Source: Cycas panzhihuaensis
Lineage: Eukaryota > Cycadophyta
Assembly: GCA_023213395.1 (NCBI GenBank)
Contig: CM041465.1
Location: forward strand, 178,443,741-178,507,740
Direction: 5' to 3'
Length of the DNA stretch: 64,000 nucleotides
The notes beneath the pieces were generated by a model that ran no database searches, was not told the origin of the DNA, and saw only the letters and a list, made by a program, of their open reading frames with translations. Of the stretch, positions 43,285 through 55,574 are shown in pieces. A program made the translations under genes and the position numbers. How positions within the stretch are numbered: the first letter of the stretch is position 1; every line of letters starts with the position of its first letter.

Positions 43285-45925
43285 TGTTGCAACCCTGCCT
43301 TGATGGGTTCAGAATTTGTGACCCTTCTTCATTAGTGTCAGTTGAAACTGTCACAAGTTCCCCAACAAAGGCATACGTCGGTTGTCCTAGACGTTAGATT
43401 GCATGAAATTTAATCTATTAGAGTTAAAATAACACAATGGAAATGCCCAATAGGCACTGCTAGTCTAGGTGGATTGTAGGTATGTTCCTGCATAATTTTC
43501 TTAAACAACTTTTCAACTAAACATTCACATAATTCACAGAAACGATTACACATTCATATATATTAGTGAACATAGATTTTCATACATATAATTCTGATAG
43601 ATACACCAAAACTAGATTGCTTAGAAAGATTCATTGCCCAACCATTCGAAAACCCAAAGGGGAATCTACCCCCCTGAGCTCTGACACGTGATTTAAATGT
43701 TGGAGTCCGGTGAATTCATTCAACTCTCAACCCCAAAACCCTAAGACATTTAGAATGCACATATTTCACCAAGAGATGCAAACTCAATCATAATCTCTAC
43801 GAACAAAATATGTATTCCAATATCTAACCAGTAACATCACACCACACATAGTTTTCTATTAAATTCATTTATTGGAACTATCAAACTATGCTTTTTCATG
43901 TCCCTTACCATGCAAACAAGGAAAGGGGAATTACTCAACCTCGTTTTCTCAGGAAAGGGGACAAGATGATGTGTTGCCTCAATTGACAATTTTGCATAGT
44001 GTGCTACCTCAATCAATAGTTCTACACAGAATAATGTGTTGCTTCAAATGGCATTTGCACTGTGTACTATCTCAATCGACGATCTGCACTTGTGCTACCT
44101 CAGTCAGTGTTTGCACCATCAATCCTACTTCCTTTCATAAACTACACTTAACCAAAATAAAATAGTCCCAATAGATTAAAGTAGTAGCCCACATAAATTC
44201 GTAATCCCAACCAAATTAGAGCCTTTCACAGGATAATGGCAATCATCAAGCGAGTGGATTACCTAAGAATCATCCCCTCTGGAATTCCTTTCTAGGATAC
44301 TCCATTCACTCATAATCTCTTATGTCTTTTTAGGCTCTTTTAGTGCCTCAGTCACTGGGTATTATGCATGCTCACTCCTTGAGCTTTTGTTGCATAACTA
44401 TTTTTTTGTTTGGAATTCGTCTCCTAACCATCTGTTGTAAGTCTTCTCTTCCTATAATTCCCTTCTCAAATAATTCATAATCCTACATAAGTCCCTAACC
44501 CTTTTCTCCAAGGACATAATAATCTATCCCTGTGATCATTTTGGGCATTGGCAATGTCCCAACCACCTTCACAAGATATCCCCTATGCCATTATGGTGCT
44601 CTGTTGTCTTCCACTAAATATTCATAGTTATGGTAAAGTGGGTAAGATGTTTCAACACATGAACACTAAAAAGTGAAAATATCTTCTCTAACCATTGGTG
44701 AGTATTGAATTACCATGCATGGACTAATAGTCCTTTTAGTGATCTTTGAAACAAGGTGTGGAGCATGATTAATGGCTAAGTACAAAGTGAGTTACACCAT
44801 TATCGTGTAGTGTTGCTCTCGAGATCCCCTTCTTCACAACTTCATAATTTTACAAAATCCTCACTTTGTGAATCCATCAAATTATGAACTTGTCATTTCA
44901 CGAACTTTTACCACTTCCCTTGATTCAAGCTTTTACAATAGTTGAAAAGCGTAGGTCCACGAGATGTAATCAGATGTGGACATGCGTCCCTCTCATTACA
45001 CGGTCTATATTCAACCTTACATTGCTTGACATTTAGCTCTTCCCGTGAATCCATGTGTAGAAACAAAAATGCAAGGCCCATTTGTGTAGCTAGCAACCTT
45101 TCATGAAAGTCACTTCACGACTTAGCCGAATCTCCAATACATCTCCTATCACCCCAAATGAGCGATGAGCTTAGTTGCAAAATCCATTAGATATTGGCAC
45201 GTAGATAGCAATCCAACGATCTCTATTCTCTTCACACCTTGTTGCTTCACGAATTATGTATTTTGTAGTAGTTAATCTTTTCAGCCCTCTCTTGTGTGAG
45301 ACAACTTTTTGCAAAGAGTAAACTTGCAAATCCTTTGACCTTGTGGCCTGTAGGTTCTCACCACGTGTTTCATAGCATGCTTTATGAAATCTTTCCTTTG
45401 TGTTCTTTTCCCCTACTGATATTGATCATTGTGGACTTGTCGAAAACTCTATTCGTGGTGAAACACCATCTTGCAAAGCTTTTGTAATCTACCACTTTCA
45501 CAAGAACTAACCTACAAATTAGGATTTCCTCAAGAGACCTCCTATTCTTCTCTTGTTCAAATCACATGATCCCCTGCATATTTTACCTTCTGAGCAATCT
45601 GTCTTCGTCTTTATTACATTGAGAAGACTTGTATCATACAAAATTACAAAGGCTTAGTGTGGCATTTGCATTATTACAATTGTTAATAATTTCACAAAAG
45701 CACATTAGTTCTAAGTTTCCTAAACTAATAACAAAATAGTGTATCATAAACACTTGATGGAGCATGGAATAAGCTTCCATCTTATAAGTAAGATGTTCTA
45801 TAGAAATAAATACATTTTCAAGAAGAAGAGAATAAAGTAAAATACAAACATCTCTAGGAAATAGAGATTCCTACAACAAAGCTATATTACACTATCTAGT
45901 CTACTGTCGTTGAAGTTGAGTTGTT
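43285..45925. mobile_element. InsM, unidentified 2.6-kb insertion in GypL
   Basis: Flanked by ACAAG at 43280-43284 and 45926-45930; without it the GypL zinc knuckle reads KYCTLHKKTNTHFHGECWK, so this is a genuine insertion. Starts TGTTGCAACC, ends GAGTTGTT; no TG...CA pair, no terminal inverted repeat and no duplicated ends are visible. No coding with recognisable motifs was found. The 5-bp duplication fits LTR-type integration, but the ends do not, so its class is open. Confidence 0.7.
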
Positions 45926-45930
45926 ACAAG

Positions 45931-46374
45931 AAGACCAACACTCACTTCCATGGGGAATGCTGGAAGCAAAAGGAGCAATACAAAGCCAAAGCAAAGACCC
46001 TGGTAGTAGAAGAGGAAGCTAGTACATCAAGTGATTCTATGGAAACACTGATGATACTAGTCACTAATCAAATGGTGGCTATTCCAAATTCGGTCCTTAC
46101 GACTGAGGACTATAATGCTTTAGAAAGAGATGCACTTTTTATTTAGAATTGCTAGGTCAAAGACCACATTGTACTGTGTATCATTAACAATGGCAGTATG
46201 AAAAACCTGGTGCTTAATAAGCTAGTTAAGGATCTCAATCTCCCTATAGAACCTCATCCTAACTCATACTCTCAATTTCAATTGAGTAGGAGCATTGTAG
46301 ACAAGAATTGATAGAGTTTGCCATGCGATTTTTGCAATGAAGCCCTTCATAGACATAGTTTCCTATGATGTAAC
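45931..46374 (+). pseudogene. GypL zinc knuckle and protease start
   Basis: KTNTHFHGECWKQKEQYKAK completes the CCHC-type knuckle, followed by VEEEASTSSDSMETLM. After the stop at about 46144, INNGSMKNLVLNKLVKDLNL reads as an aspartic protease with the catalytic D-S-G replaced by N-N-G (inactive), followed by PIEPHPNSYSQFQLS. It is interrupted at 46375 by CopN. Confidence 0.8.
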
Positions 46375-46573
46375 TATTAGAATATTAATGTTCTATCCTA
46401 TGTATATATTGGGGGTCTTTTGTGTATAATTAAGACCCCTCTTCTGTCATAAAATGACGCTTGGCATACATGTATTGGATCTCTCTTGTAAACTTGATAT
46501 ATTTATATGAGAGAGAAACTCTCACCCATCATTAATGGAGTATACTTCTCTTTTCATATTCTGTTTTTCAACA
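46375..46573 (+). repeat. CopN 5' LTR
   Basis: 199 bp; starts TATTAGAATATTAATG (TG mutated to TA), ends TTTTCAACA. A TATA-like TATATTTATATG lies near 46497. Confidence 0.85.
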
Positions 46574-46588
46574 TGGTATTAGAGCAGG
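46574..46588 (+). promoter_or_regulatory. CopN primer-binding site
   Basis: TGGTATTAGAGCAGG directly after the LTR; tRNA-iMet type with one mismatch. Confidence 0.88.
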
Positions 46589-47253
46589 TCTATTAGGGCA
46601 TTTGCGAAAGATTAAGGAGGAAAACAAAACTGAAGAATAAACCTGAAGGCGTTCTTTGTGACGAATAATCCCTGAAGATGGTGTACAAACTTCTATACAA
46701 CATCTGTACAACCTTGTACAGCCCAAAAAATGAAAGTACTTACATTGTAGCAAAATTTCACTAGCTTGGGTGTCTTGCTGAGAAGAGTCTACTGTCCCAA
46801 AGGATCATTCTTAAATTTGGCCTCTACAAGCGATAAATTGAAGAAAAACATGGGGACAAGTTTGAGTCTTCCTCTATTGTTTCTTCTCAATTTATTTATT
46901 TTTTCATTTCAATGCCTGAAATTGGTCTTAAAATCTTTGTTATGATACAAGCTTTCAATCAAGTATAAATTTGTAGAGTTTTTTGAGAATTTTTTAAGAT
47001 ATGAGCAAAAAATCTCTTTAAACCCTAGTCGCTACTCAGACTTTCAAGTCAATTTTGATCAAACAAGAGGTCAAATTAAAAATTTGTCTGTAGATTCAGA
47101 TAGGTGTTGAATAGGGCTTCAATTTGGGGGTACTTTTGTTGGCATCCGTACACCGCAATTTTTTCTATACAACTATATAGCCATATGATTCTCACTTGCT
47201 ATTGAAAAAAAAAAACTATCTTTCACACAGTTTCTTATCATCCTTTTGATAAA
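46589..47253 (+). other. CopN leader
   Basis: Non-coding; resembles the CopJ and CopQ leaders in style. No gene seen. Confidence 0.6.
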
Positions 47254-47980
47254 ATGGCCTTTGTCTACTCATTAGGGGACTTTGATAAATTGACAGGACA
47301 AAATTATGGTGCCTGGAAAATCAAAATGAAAGGCCTTCTAGTTGCAAAAAAGCCTAGGATATTGTCACATAGAAAGAAAAAAAACCAGGAGCGACTGACA
47401 CTGTGAAGCTTGCGAGGAAAGAGATAGACATGCCCATGCAACCATTACACTGTCTATAGGAGACTCTGTACTGGCTCACATTAGTGATGCATCCTCAGTT
47501 GTAGAAGCCTGGAAGATCCTTACTACCTTGTATAGACAAAAAAATGAAGCTTAAATAATTATCTTGAGAGAACAACTATAACGACTGCATCTAAGGAAGG
47601 GTGAATAAGTCTCTAATTTCATTACCAAAGTGGTAGAAGTTAACAACAATCTAGTGTTTGTTGGCGCGCCTATGTCTGATATAGAGATTGTTTGCCTCAT
47701 TCTTAACGAACTGCTAAAGTCATTTGATAACTTTGTAAATATTCTCACTGTGGGAGGTCAAGATGGTACCATGTCCTTTGACACTCTTTATGGACATCTT
47801 CTGCAACAAAAACAAAGGATACAAAGATATAAATAGGAAATTGAGATTGGAGAAGGATTCTTCTCAAGACTAAGAATTGGCGAATAAGATTTTAACAGAG
47901 GAAGATCCACAAGAGGAAGGTTAGTAGATACAAGAGGTAGGGGTAGATTCATATGAGAAAGATCAGGAGCCATAAGAGAC
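47254..47980 (+). pseudogene. CopN gag, broken
   Basis: MAFVYSLGDFDKLTGQNYGA then WKIKMKGLLVAKK; frameshifts; then VVEAWKILTTLYRQKNEA, VVEVNNNLVFVGAPMSDIEI, LNELLKSFDNFVNILTVGGQ, LLQQKQRIQRYK (47630-47836). A knuckle remnant ICYHNGRQG near 47998. Colinear with CopQ gag. Confidence 0.85.
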
Positions 47981-48054
47981 AGATCAATAGATAACCAGAT
48001 ATGTTATCACAATGGGAGACAAGGACTACGTTAGCTTCATGCACCTGAAATAGT

Positions 48055-48560
48055 GAAGACTAGTTCATAGACTTTGGGGCTTTGAATCATATAACGAGAA
48101 GAAAAGACTGGTTCAGGACTCATCATCCCTATTCCTCAAACAAAATTATTGAACTCAAAGACAACGTTTCTTTGTATATTAAAGGCAAAGCAACCATAGC
48201 AGTGAAAAGTAATAAAGAAATTAAAAAGATTGGTAATGTCTTGTTTGTCCTTGGGTTAAAGAAAAATCTTCTTTCTATATCTCAGTTAAGAAAGAAGAAA
48301 CTTTGAATCATTTTTTATGAGGGTGGCAAATGTTACATTTTCGATATGAAAGAAAATGGTGTTGTAATTGCATAAGGGATAGAGACTGATAATCTCTATA
48401 AATTAATCTTTACTCCCATTCTATCTCCTTATGTAAAGTCTTTTGTTGTTCACAACATTAATAATAAAAATGGCATTTGTGATATGGACATATTGTAGAT
48501 GATAGGTTAAAAATGCTTAAAAGATTAAATATGGTTGATGGATTGCCTGATGATATTATA
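48055..48560 (+). pseudogene. CopN protease region, broken
   Basis: FIDFGALNHITRRKDWFRTH (protease site DSGA changed to DFGA), then DNVSLYIKGKATIAVKSNKE, VLFVLGLKKNLLSISQLRKK and the pre-integrase start. It is cut by GypO; TTATA at 48556-48560 is the duplication. Confidence 0.85.
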
Positions 48561-48950
48561 TGGTAGGATACCACTCCTTAATGACAATTGCACACCAACA
48601 TAACACCCAAATAACTCCAAAAAGAGCACTTGTATTGCAATACCCTTGGAGGAGGCAACTTCCCAATTATATGCAATAACAATGATATTTAAGATACCCT
48701 ACTCTAAGGATTACACAAATATATATATATGGCTCTATGGTCACTACACAACCTCCTTCTTATGCATGTAGGATATTACGTAAATATATATAGTACTGGC
48801 CTCTATACAACCTTCTACTTATGCATGTGGGATAATAAGAAGAGGGAAGAAGTAGAAGAAATAGAAGATATAAGAGAAGATAAGAGAGAGAAGAAGTTGA
48901 AGATATAAGAGAATATAAGAGAAGATAAGTTAGGGGTTGGATCCGTAACA
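48561..48950 (-). repeat. GypO 3' LTR (left copy)
   Basis: 390 bp, plus strand TGGTAGGATACC...CCGTAACA. The following AAGTTCCCCCCTTAA is the polypurine tract on the element strand (48951-48965). Confidence 0.92.
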
Positions 48951-48965
48951 AAGTTCCCCCCTTAA

Positions 48966-50400
48966 AAAAGCTTTGCCCTCAAAGCTTGCTAATCTCAGAA
49001 TGCTCTTGGACAAATTGTTCATTTTGTCAGGTTGTATCTTCTTGTGGAAGTTGTTTTCGTTTGATAAGATACTCAATGATTTGCCTAGATTGTGGATGTC
49101 GAATTCTTCTATCGATGATATATTCTAGAATGAGTTGAAGTTGTCCCTCCTCATTTAAGCTATCTAATTCTATTTGAACTTGTACTTGTTGCCCAATTAC
49201 CCTCTTGAGACATGAAACATGAAAGATATTATGGATCCTTGATGGTGGTGGTAAGTCCAAGGCATATGCAACTTCACCAATATTCTTGAGAATTTTATAA
49301 CGCCCATAAAATCGAGGTTGTAATTTATGTTGCCCATCTTGTTTGAGAGATGCCTGCTTGTCTGGTTGCAATCGTAAGTATATCCAATCACCTAGTTGAA
49401 ATGCTCGTTCGCTTTGCCCTTTATCTACCTGTTGTTTCATTCGATTTTGTGCAAGGTTCAAATTTTCCTTAAGTAGCTTAAGAATCTGTATTGTTTGTTG
49501 GATGTGGTCCTCGACTGCTTGAACCTTAGAACTGATTATGGCATAATTCTTAAGTGTGGGTGGTTCATAGCTATATAATGCTTGGAACATGTTGATGGAT
49601 GATAGGTTGTATTATACCACCATTTTGCTAAAAGAAGCCAATGATGCCACTGGCCCTACTTATCTGAAGCATAACAACAAAGGTATCCTTCAAGGCACTT
49701 ATTAACTACCTCAGTTTGACCATCTGTTTGTGGATGGTAGGATGAGCTCATCGTTAGTTTGGTACCAAGTAGATGGAAGAGTTTCGTCCAAAAGTTGTTA
49801 GTGAACTTGGGGTCCTGTTCACTGACTATGCATTTGGGTATGCCATGTAACCTGTATATATCCTTTAAAAAGATATCAACAATTTGCCTTGCCTAATATG
49901 TGGCTTGAATGCCACAAAAATGAGCATATTTGGTTAGCCTATCAACAACCACAAGTATAGCATCTTTTCCTTCTGACTTGGGCAGACCCATGATGAAGTC
50001 CATGGAAATTTCTTCCCATCATTGATTTGGTATGGGAAGGGGTTGCAACAATCACGGGACTTGATCTGCTTACATCTTATGTTGTTGACAAATTTCACAT
50101 GAGGAAACATATCTCTTTATATCTCCTTTTTGGCCCTTCCAAAAGAAAGATTGTTTTAAGCGATCGTATATCCGTAGGAACCTCGAGTGACCTGCTATTG
50201 GAGAGGCATGTGTATCATGTGAGCGGTGGTATGTCCGTAGGAACCCCGAGTGACCTGCTATTGGAGAGGCATGTGCATCATGTGAAATTTGCTCCTTCAG
50301 GCTAGAGTGAGGGCATATATATATATATATCTGATTCTTGTACCAGAGAATATTTGCAGATCATGTGTAGTGGGTTGAATGCCCTACCCCAGCTTGAAGG
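48966..50400 (-). pseudogene. GypO integrase with chromodomain, broken
   Basis: The 187-codon open frame 49590-49027 covers the integrase C-terminus: MFQALYSYEPPTLKNYAIIS, QNRMKQQVDKGQSERAFQLG, DWIYLRLQPDKQASLKQDGQ, YGRYKILKNIGEVAYALDLP, SRIHNIFHVSCLKRVIGQQV, and then the chromodomain EYLIKRKQLPQEDTTWENEQ. The core (about 50400-49600) is broken by stops; the region with HPQTDGQTE-type text is decayed. A 63-bp direct duplication lies within it (50166-50285). Confidence 0.88.
50166..50285 (-). repeat. 63-bp tandem duplication in GypO integrase
   Basis: Two copies starting at 50166 and 50229 share the text from GTATRTCCGTAGGAACC to GAGGCATGTG with few changes. The unit is 63 bp, a multiple of three. 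The second copy may be slightly shorter at its end. Confidence 0.8.
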
Positions 50401-51720
50401 TCTTGAATGATCTACTTTGTAAAGGGATCTTGATCCTATTCTTGCTTGGTGACCGCTATCCAAGAGGGATTGACCATGGTGATAAAATATAGTGCAGAGC
50501 CTTCTTCCTTATGAAACAAAGCATCAGCAACTATATTATCCTTGCCTTCTTTATATATGATTTCAAAGTCAAAAGCTTGCATTTTGGTGACCCATTTTTG
50601 TTGTTCCTCAGATGCCGTCCTTTGAGCTAGGAAATATTTTAAACTATTATGGTTTATTTTAATTTGGAAATGTGTTCCCAGTAAATATTGTTGCCATTTC
50701 CTAACTGCATGGAGAATTGCTAACATCTCCTTCTCATAGGTGGATTTGACTTGTTCCTTAAGTGTAAGTTGACGACTTTCAAAGGCCAAAGGTTTCCCTT
50801 CTTGCATTAAGATTGCTTCAATCCCTTGCCTCGATGTGTCACATTTAATGGTAAAGGTCTTTGTAAAGTTTGGTGTCGCGAGGATTGGATTGGTAGTTAA
50901 AGCCACCTTTAGGTGTTCAAATGCTTCAAAGGCCTTATCATTCTAATGAAATGAATCCTTTTTTAACAGGTTGATAAAGGGGAAGCAATTCTTGCATAGC
51001 CTTGAACAAACTTTCGATAATACCTTGTGATTCCTAAGAATCCACGAAGGCCCTTGATGTTTTCGGGTTTAGGCTAGTTCGTGATAATTGCAATTTTCTT
51101 AGGATTCACTTGACTCCTTCTTAAGAGATAATATGGCCCAAATATTCTATTTCTGTTTGCCCAAATTGACATTTTGGTTTTTTGGCATAAAGCTAGTTAT
51201 CTGCAAGCACTTGCAATGCTTTATCAACATGCTGAAAATAGTCTTCCCATGTACGACTGAAGATCAGAATGTCATCAAAAAAGACTAACATGAACTTCCT
51301 TAACTAAGGCTGAAAGAGTTTGTTCATGAGTCCTTAAAAGGTGGATGGGCTATTAGTCAAGCCAAATGGCATGACTAAAAATTCATAATGTCCTTCATGT
51401 GTACGAAATGCAGTTTTATGAACATCCTCTGCCTTGATCCTAATTTGATGGTATCCTAACCGCAAGTCCAATGATGTGAAGAATGTTGCTCCACGGAGTT
51501 CATCCAAGAGTTCATCGATGACTGATATAGGAAATTTATCCTTGATGGTTATCTTACTGAGCTTGTAGTAGTCTACACACATGCAAAATGAGCCATCCTT
51601 TTTATTTTTTACTAAAATAATTGGGGCAGAAAAGGTACTTTTACTTTCCCTAATAGTACCAGCATTAAGGAGTTCTTGAACTAATCATTTAATTTCATTC
51701 TTTTGCTGGTAGGGGTACCG
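50401..51720 (-). pseudogene. GypO reverse transcriptase-RNase H, broken
   Basis: [62 protein letters not shown] (51582-51334), then VFFDDILIFSRTWEDYFQH (FDD core intact, about 51290-51235). RNase H: LATPNFTKTFTIKCDTSRQG, LKEQVKSTYEKEMLAILHAV, KGKDNIVADALFHKEE (50906-50436). Several stops between. Confidence 0.92.
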
Positions 51721-52229
51721 GTATGGTCAAACACAAGGAGTATTGCTTCCAACTACTAGGTCAATGCTATGATCTTAGTCACGTACTAGGGGGAGACCTT
51801 GAGGAATATCCTGAAAGACCTGGTTGTGGTGGTGAAGCACTAATTTTAAGTCATTTGGTATACCATCATCTTGGAGAATGTCCCCTTCCGTTGGAAGTTC
51901 CTGACCTTTCAGAGCATAACATTTGGCAATGATTCCTGTACCACCCTTTTTAATGAGCCTCTCCATACGATGTGAGTTGATGATTTGGGTTGGAGTAGGA
52001 ATGATCCCATTCAATTGATAGTCGATTCATTCAGAAGTAAATTGGATGAAGAACTCTTGCATATTTAGTTGAATGGTCCCTAGTGGTTTGAGCCATTGTA
52101 CCCCCAAATGGAAGTGGAGAGGTGATAGTCATTCATTTGCAATTTGATGCAATTTGATGTTGTGCCATTTTCCCCCACAAGAGAGTGTCACTCCATTAGC
52201 CACCATAACTAGAAATTTTTGATAGGATA

Positions 52230-52560
52230 TGGAAAATAATTGAGATCTTCAACAAGTTTCCGATTAATGAAATTGTGGGTGCTCCCAGAAACTATGAGGA
52301 CAACCACTTTCCTTTTCTTGATGTACCCAATAAGTTTGAGTGTTTGTGGGGCCGCAATTCCAGCAAGGGCATGCACATATATAGTAGCAGTATCTTCTTC
52401 TTCCTCCTCATGTGGGTCAGAGTCATTATTTTCTAGCTCTAAGAGGCTTCCTCTACTAGTTCATCATCTTGGACATCCTCAATGACAAATAAGCATCCTT
52501 TAGGACACTTATGTTCTTTATTCTACTTTTGGTTGCAACGAAAACATAACCCTTTCAATT
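52230..52560 (-). pseudogene. GypO zinc knuckle and protease, broken
   Basis: Knuckle LCFRCNQK-NKEHKC (one stop inside) near 52555-52510, then a protease reading VVVLIVSGSTHNFINRKLVE near 52310-52255. The catalytic Asp is Val (IVSGS for IDSGS), so the protease is dead. Confidence 0.85.
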
Positions 52561-52599
52561 GTTTCTCATCCATCTCTTGAGAAGTCATTCATCGTACAC

Positions 52600-53350
52600 C
52601 AAGAACCTAAAATTGTGGTCTTTTTTTGGGAATGTTTGTGGGAGGGATCGAGATGCCTTATTTTTTGCTTTAATATGTCAAGCAAAATTGATAGTTGTAG
52701 AGATATTATCAGGTTTTAGGAGTCGCAACCCGTGTTTGATGTCATCTCGTAACCCACTAATGTACAACTCAAGTAATTTATTTTGACAAAGACTATCGAC
52801 CCTTGTGAAGAGACATTGGTATTTTGATGTATAAGCTGAAACAGTCCCCTCCTGTCTGACTTTAACTAATTGGTTAAAGTGGTCATGATCCCGAGTACTA
52901 TCATATTGAGCTGTAAAGTCCTTGACAAGCCTGCCAATTGTTTTCATAACCCATTGGTACCATTGGTAGGGTTTGGTTTCCATGATGCAAGAGGGATCTT
53001 CTTGTCTGCTAGAACTTGATGAAGAGAAAAATATTGCCCATTTGGGCGATCCAGGTACACACATCTATGCCATTAAACGTCTTGATTTCTACCTTAGGAA
53101 GGAAGTTAGGACGGAAGTACCTGTCATCATTATCTTCATCTTCTTTAGCAAAGCAACTCCCACCTATATGAGTAGTATAATCAAATTCAATTTTTTCTTC
53201 CTTAAAAGGTTTCATGGCTTTTTCATTGAAGTCAGTTTGGATTTATAATATATCTCTTCGAAGTTATGTGACAGCATCATTGAGATCTTGAGTCCAGTTA
53301 GGGTTCACCTTAGGGGTCATTTGTTTAGAAGACCTAAGTTGAATCCTAGT
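52600..53350 (-). pseudogene. GypO gag, broken
   Basis: Pieces: VEIKTFNGIDVCTWIAQMGN (chromovirus capsid start), VKDFTAQYDSTRDHDHFNQL and VSAYTSKYQCLFTRVDSLCQ (53064-52678), LLELYISGLRDDIKHGLRLL. The upstream frame has VNPNWTQDLNDAV and LRRDIL. Frameshifts throughout. Confidence 0.85.
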
Positions 53351-54210
53351 TGGTAAATGTGAACGAAAGGGATTTGATGGGGTGTCTATAGACTGTTATC
53401 CCCAATGTTTTACAATGAGACAATATGGATTTTTTTTACTTTTTTGCTTTTTGCTTTTTTGTTTTTTTGCTTTTTTGGTCCACTGACTAATTGACTGACT
53501 ATGTGCGCATGAACTGATGACAAACTGGCTAGACGCACTAAATTTAACAAATTGGTGATGACTGACTCACTGATTGACTAGATGCGTACAAACCACTAAT
53601 AGACTGACCAGGTACACTAGGTTTGGGATTATTTGGTTTGTAGGCCCTCTGATATACTGATTCTAGTCATAAATAGTATCAATTTATAGAGCCTAACGCT
53701 CTACTCTGCAATCGTACTACCTCATCTTTAGGGTACGTGGAGAGTAACATCTCAGGGCTAACTGCTCACCGATGCAGTACAAATTGTAGACGGCCAATAG
53801 GTTTCCTATGGTTACCTATTCTAGGAAGGCCTATCTAGGGGGTCCTCCTATATACTTGCAAGTACATGGAGGCACAATTCCGTAGTCGAGTTCTATCTAA
53901 GGCTTGATCTAGGAGTGTGATCTCCAGTCCTTCACGCAAGAGACGAAAAAGCCACCATGCACTTAGCCCAAAACGACAGATCCTTGCGATATTTATAAAC
54001 CCTCGGCACAGAGTCTCTAACTAAATGCAAAGGAAAACTACCTGGTGGTAGTGTCAGGGTAGCTACCCGATTGCAATGTTGTTTAACCCCAAAAAAATAA
54101 GAGTAACTAAGAAGAAATTAAATGGGAATAAATACTGACGGGGAAAATTTGATGTAAAAAAAATTGACTATTCAATACCTTTGACTCTCCCGTAGGCTAT
54201 GGATCGACCG
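53351..54210 (-). other. GypO leader
   Basis: Non-coding. It has a T-rich stretch with TTTTTTGC-like units (about 53431-53478) and a set of degenerate GACTGACT-type words after it. The primer site follows at 54211-54224 (plus GCTCTAATACCACT). Confidence 0.6.
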
Positions 54211-54224
54211 CTCTAATACCACTT
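54211..54224 (-). promoter_or_regulatory. GypO primer-binding site
   Basis: The element strand reads TGGTATTAGAGC after the 5' LTR. Confidence 0.85.
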
Positions 54225-54376
54225 GGTAGGATACCACTCCTTAATGACAATTGCACACCAACATAATACCCAAATAACTCCAAAAAAGAGCACTTGTATT
54301 GCAATACCCTTTGAGGGGGCAACCTCCTAATTACATGCAATAACAATGATATTTAAGATACCCTACTCTAAGGATT
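54225..54376 (-). repeat. GypO 5' LTR, left fragment
   Basis: 152 bp matching the start of the left LTR, cut by TrgP at 54377. It continues at 58871. Confidence 0.93.
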
Positions 54377-54770
54377 TGTTAGATTTTAACATGGAAAGCA
54401 TTCAACATCACAACACTATCAATGAACAAAGTATAACTTGTATTAACTCAACATAAGAAGATTACATCAGAACGCCAATGCACCATAGACTCAACATGAG
54501 TCCCAATGATGACTTGATTACATACTCTACCTCAACCACCTTTATATACAACATAGGTGGGAGAACATACAAGAGATGGGACACATGTGGGACAATTACC
54601 TCTAACTTAACCAATGACACTTTACCAACTAATTAACTAATATCCTTCTAACTTTCCACACAATATTATTATAAGATATGACCCCTAGACGTTAATACTT
54701 AGGACTATGACTATTAACTCTAAGACATACTTTACTTAGACACATATACATTAAACATTATATTCTAACA
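54377..54770 (-). repeat. TrgP 3' LTR (left copy)
   Basis: 394 bp, TGTTAGATTTTAACATGG...TTCTAACA, next to CCTCCCCTTA (54771-54780), the polypurine tract on the element strand. Confidence 0.93.
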
Positions 54771-55307
54771 CCTCCCCTTAATGTTTAATGTCATGAGCAC
54801 AAGTATACTCACTATTATGACACCTACTTCTAAGCACTGACAATATGACTGACATAGGACTTGACTTTGAAGTGTTTGAATTTCCATTGCCTGAGTCTTG
54901 GAATTTTTGTGAAGATGATGTCATAAGCTTTGTCTTCAACTGAAATGCTGCAAAATCTGTATGTTGTCTGTTATGTCGCCTCCAGTTTCCTATTTGATGA
55001 TTCTTCCGGTGTATTTCAGGTGTAAGTGTGGTCTTCCTAGATCAAATATGATTACATGTGATTTCAACTCCATGAAGAGAGTAGACTCCTTATTGTTTGT
55101 CTCCAAGTTTGTCAAAACGATTAACTTCTCAAACCAATGATCACTTCCTTGAAAGGAAATGAGCAACAATGATTCCTTTCCTAACTTCACTTGTTCAGAT
55201 ACATGTCAAGAACTAACAAGATGCCCTGTTCTCTCCATATTTTCCAAACAATTCTTTGTACCAAATATGATGCGTATTTCCATAATAACTATAACTATAA
55301 CTATAAC

Positions 55308-55324
55308 CACACACACACACACAC

Positions 55325-55380
<56 letters not shown>
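55308..55380. repeat. (CA)n-(TA)n microsatellite
   Basis: About nine CA units followed by about 26 TA units. ORFs through it on either strand are repeat artefacts. Confidence 0.95.
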
Positions 55381-55383
<3 letters not shown>

Positions 55384-55414
55384 GTTATAGTTGTATATGT
55401 ATGTATAGCCATAT

Positions 55415-55448
55415 AGTGATGTTTCATCTTTGTGTAGCCATAATCGAG

Positions 55449-55504
<56 letters not shown>

Positions 55505-55574
55505 ACAGATATATATATGTATATATACATATATATATTTCTCGATTATGGCTACACAAAGATGAAACATCACT
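55415..55574. repeat. Long inverted repeat with (AT)n centre
   Basis: The left arm 55415-55450 (AGTGATGTTTCATC... ...TAATCGAGAA) pairs perfectly, by eye, with 55539-55574; the AT run and its flank (55451-55538) forms the centre. It would fold as a 36-bp stem plus AT stem in single-stranded DNA or RNA. Confidence 0.9.

Larger units (their letters stand above)
40521..46374 (+). mobile_element. GypL, gypsy-type element, 5' half
   Basis: 5' LTR 40521-40872, primer site, long leader, gag (42353-43284), then after InsM a zinc knuckle and protease (45931-46374). CopN interrupts it at 46375, and the remainder lies beyond the window. The gag (WWHAYVNTHG motif) and the KYCTLHK-type knuckle place it among gypsy elements. 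It is inserted in CopK. Confidence 0.78.
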
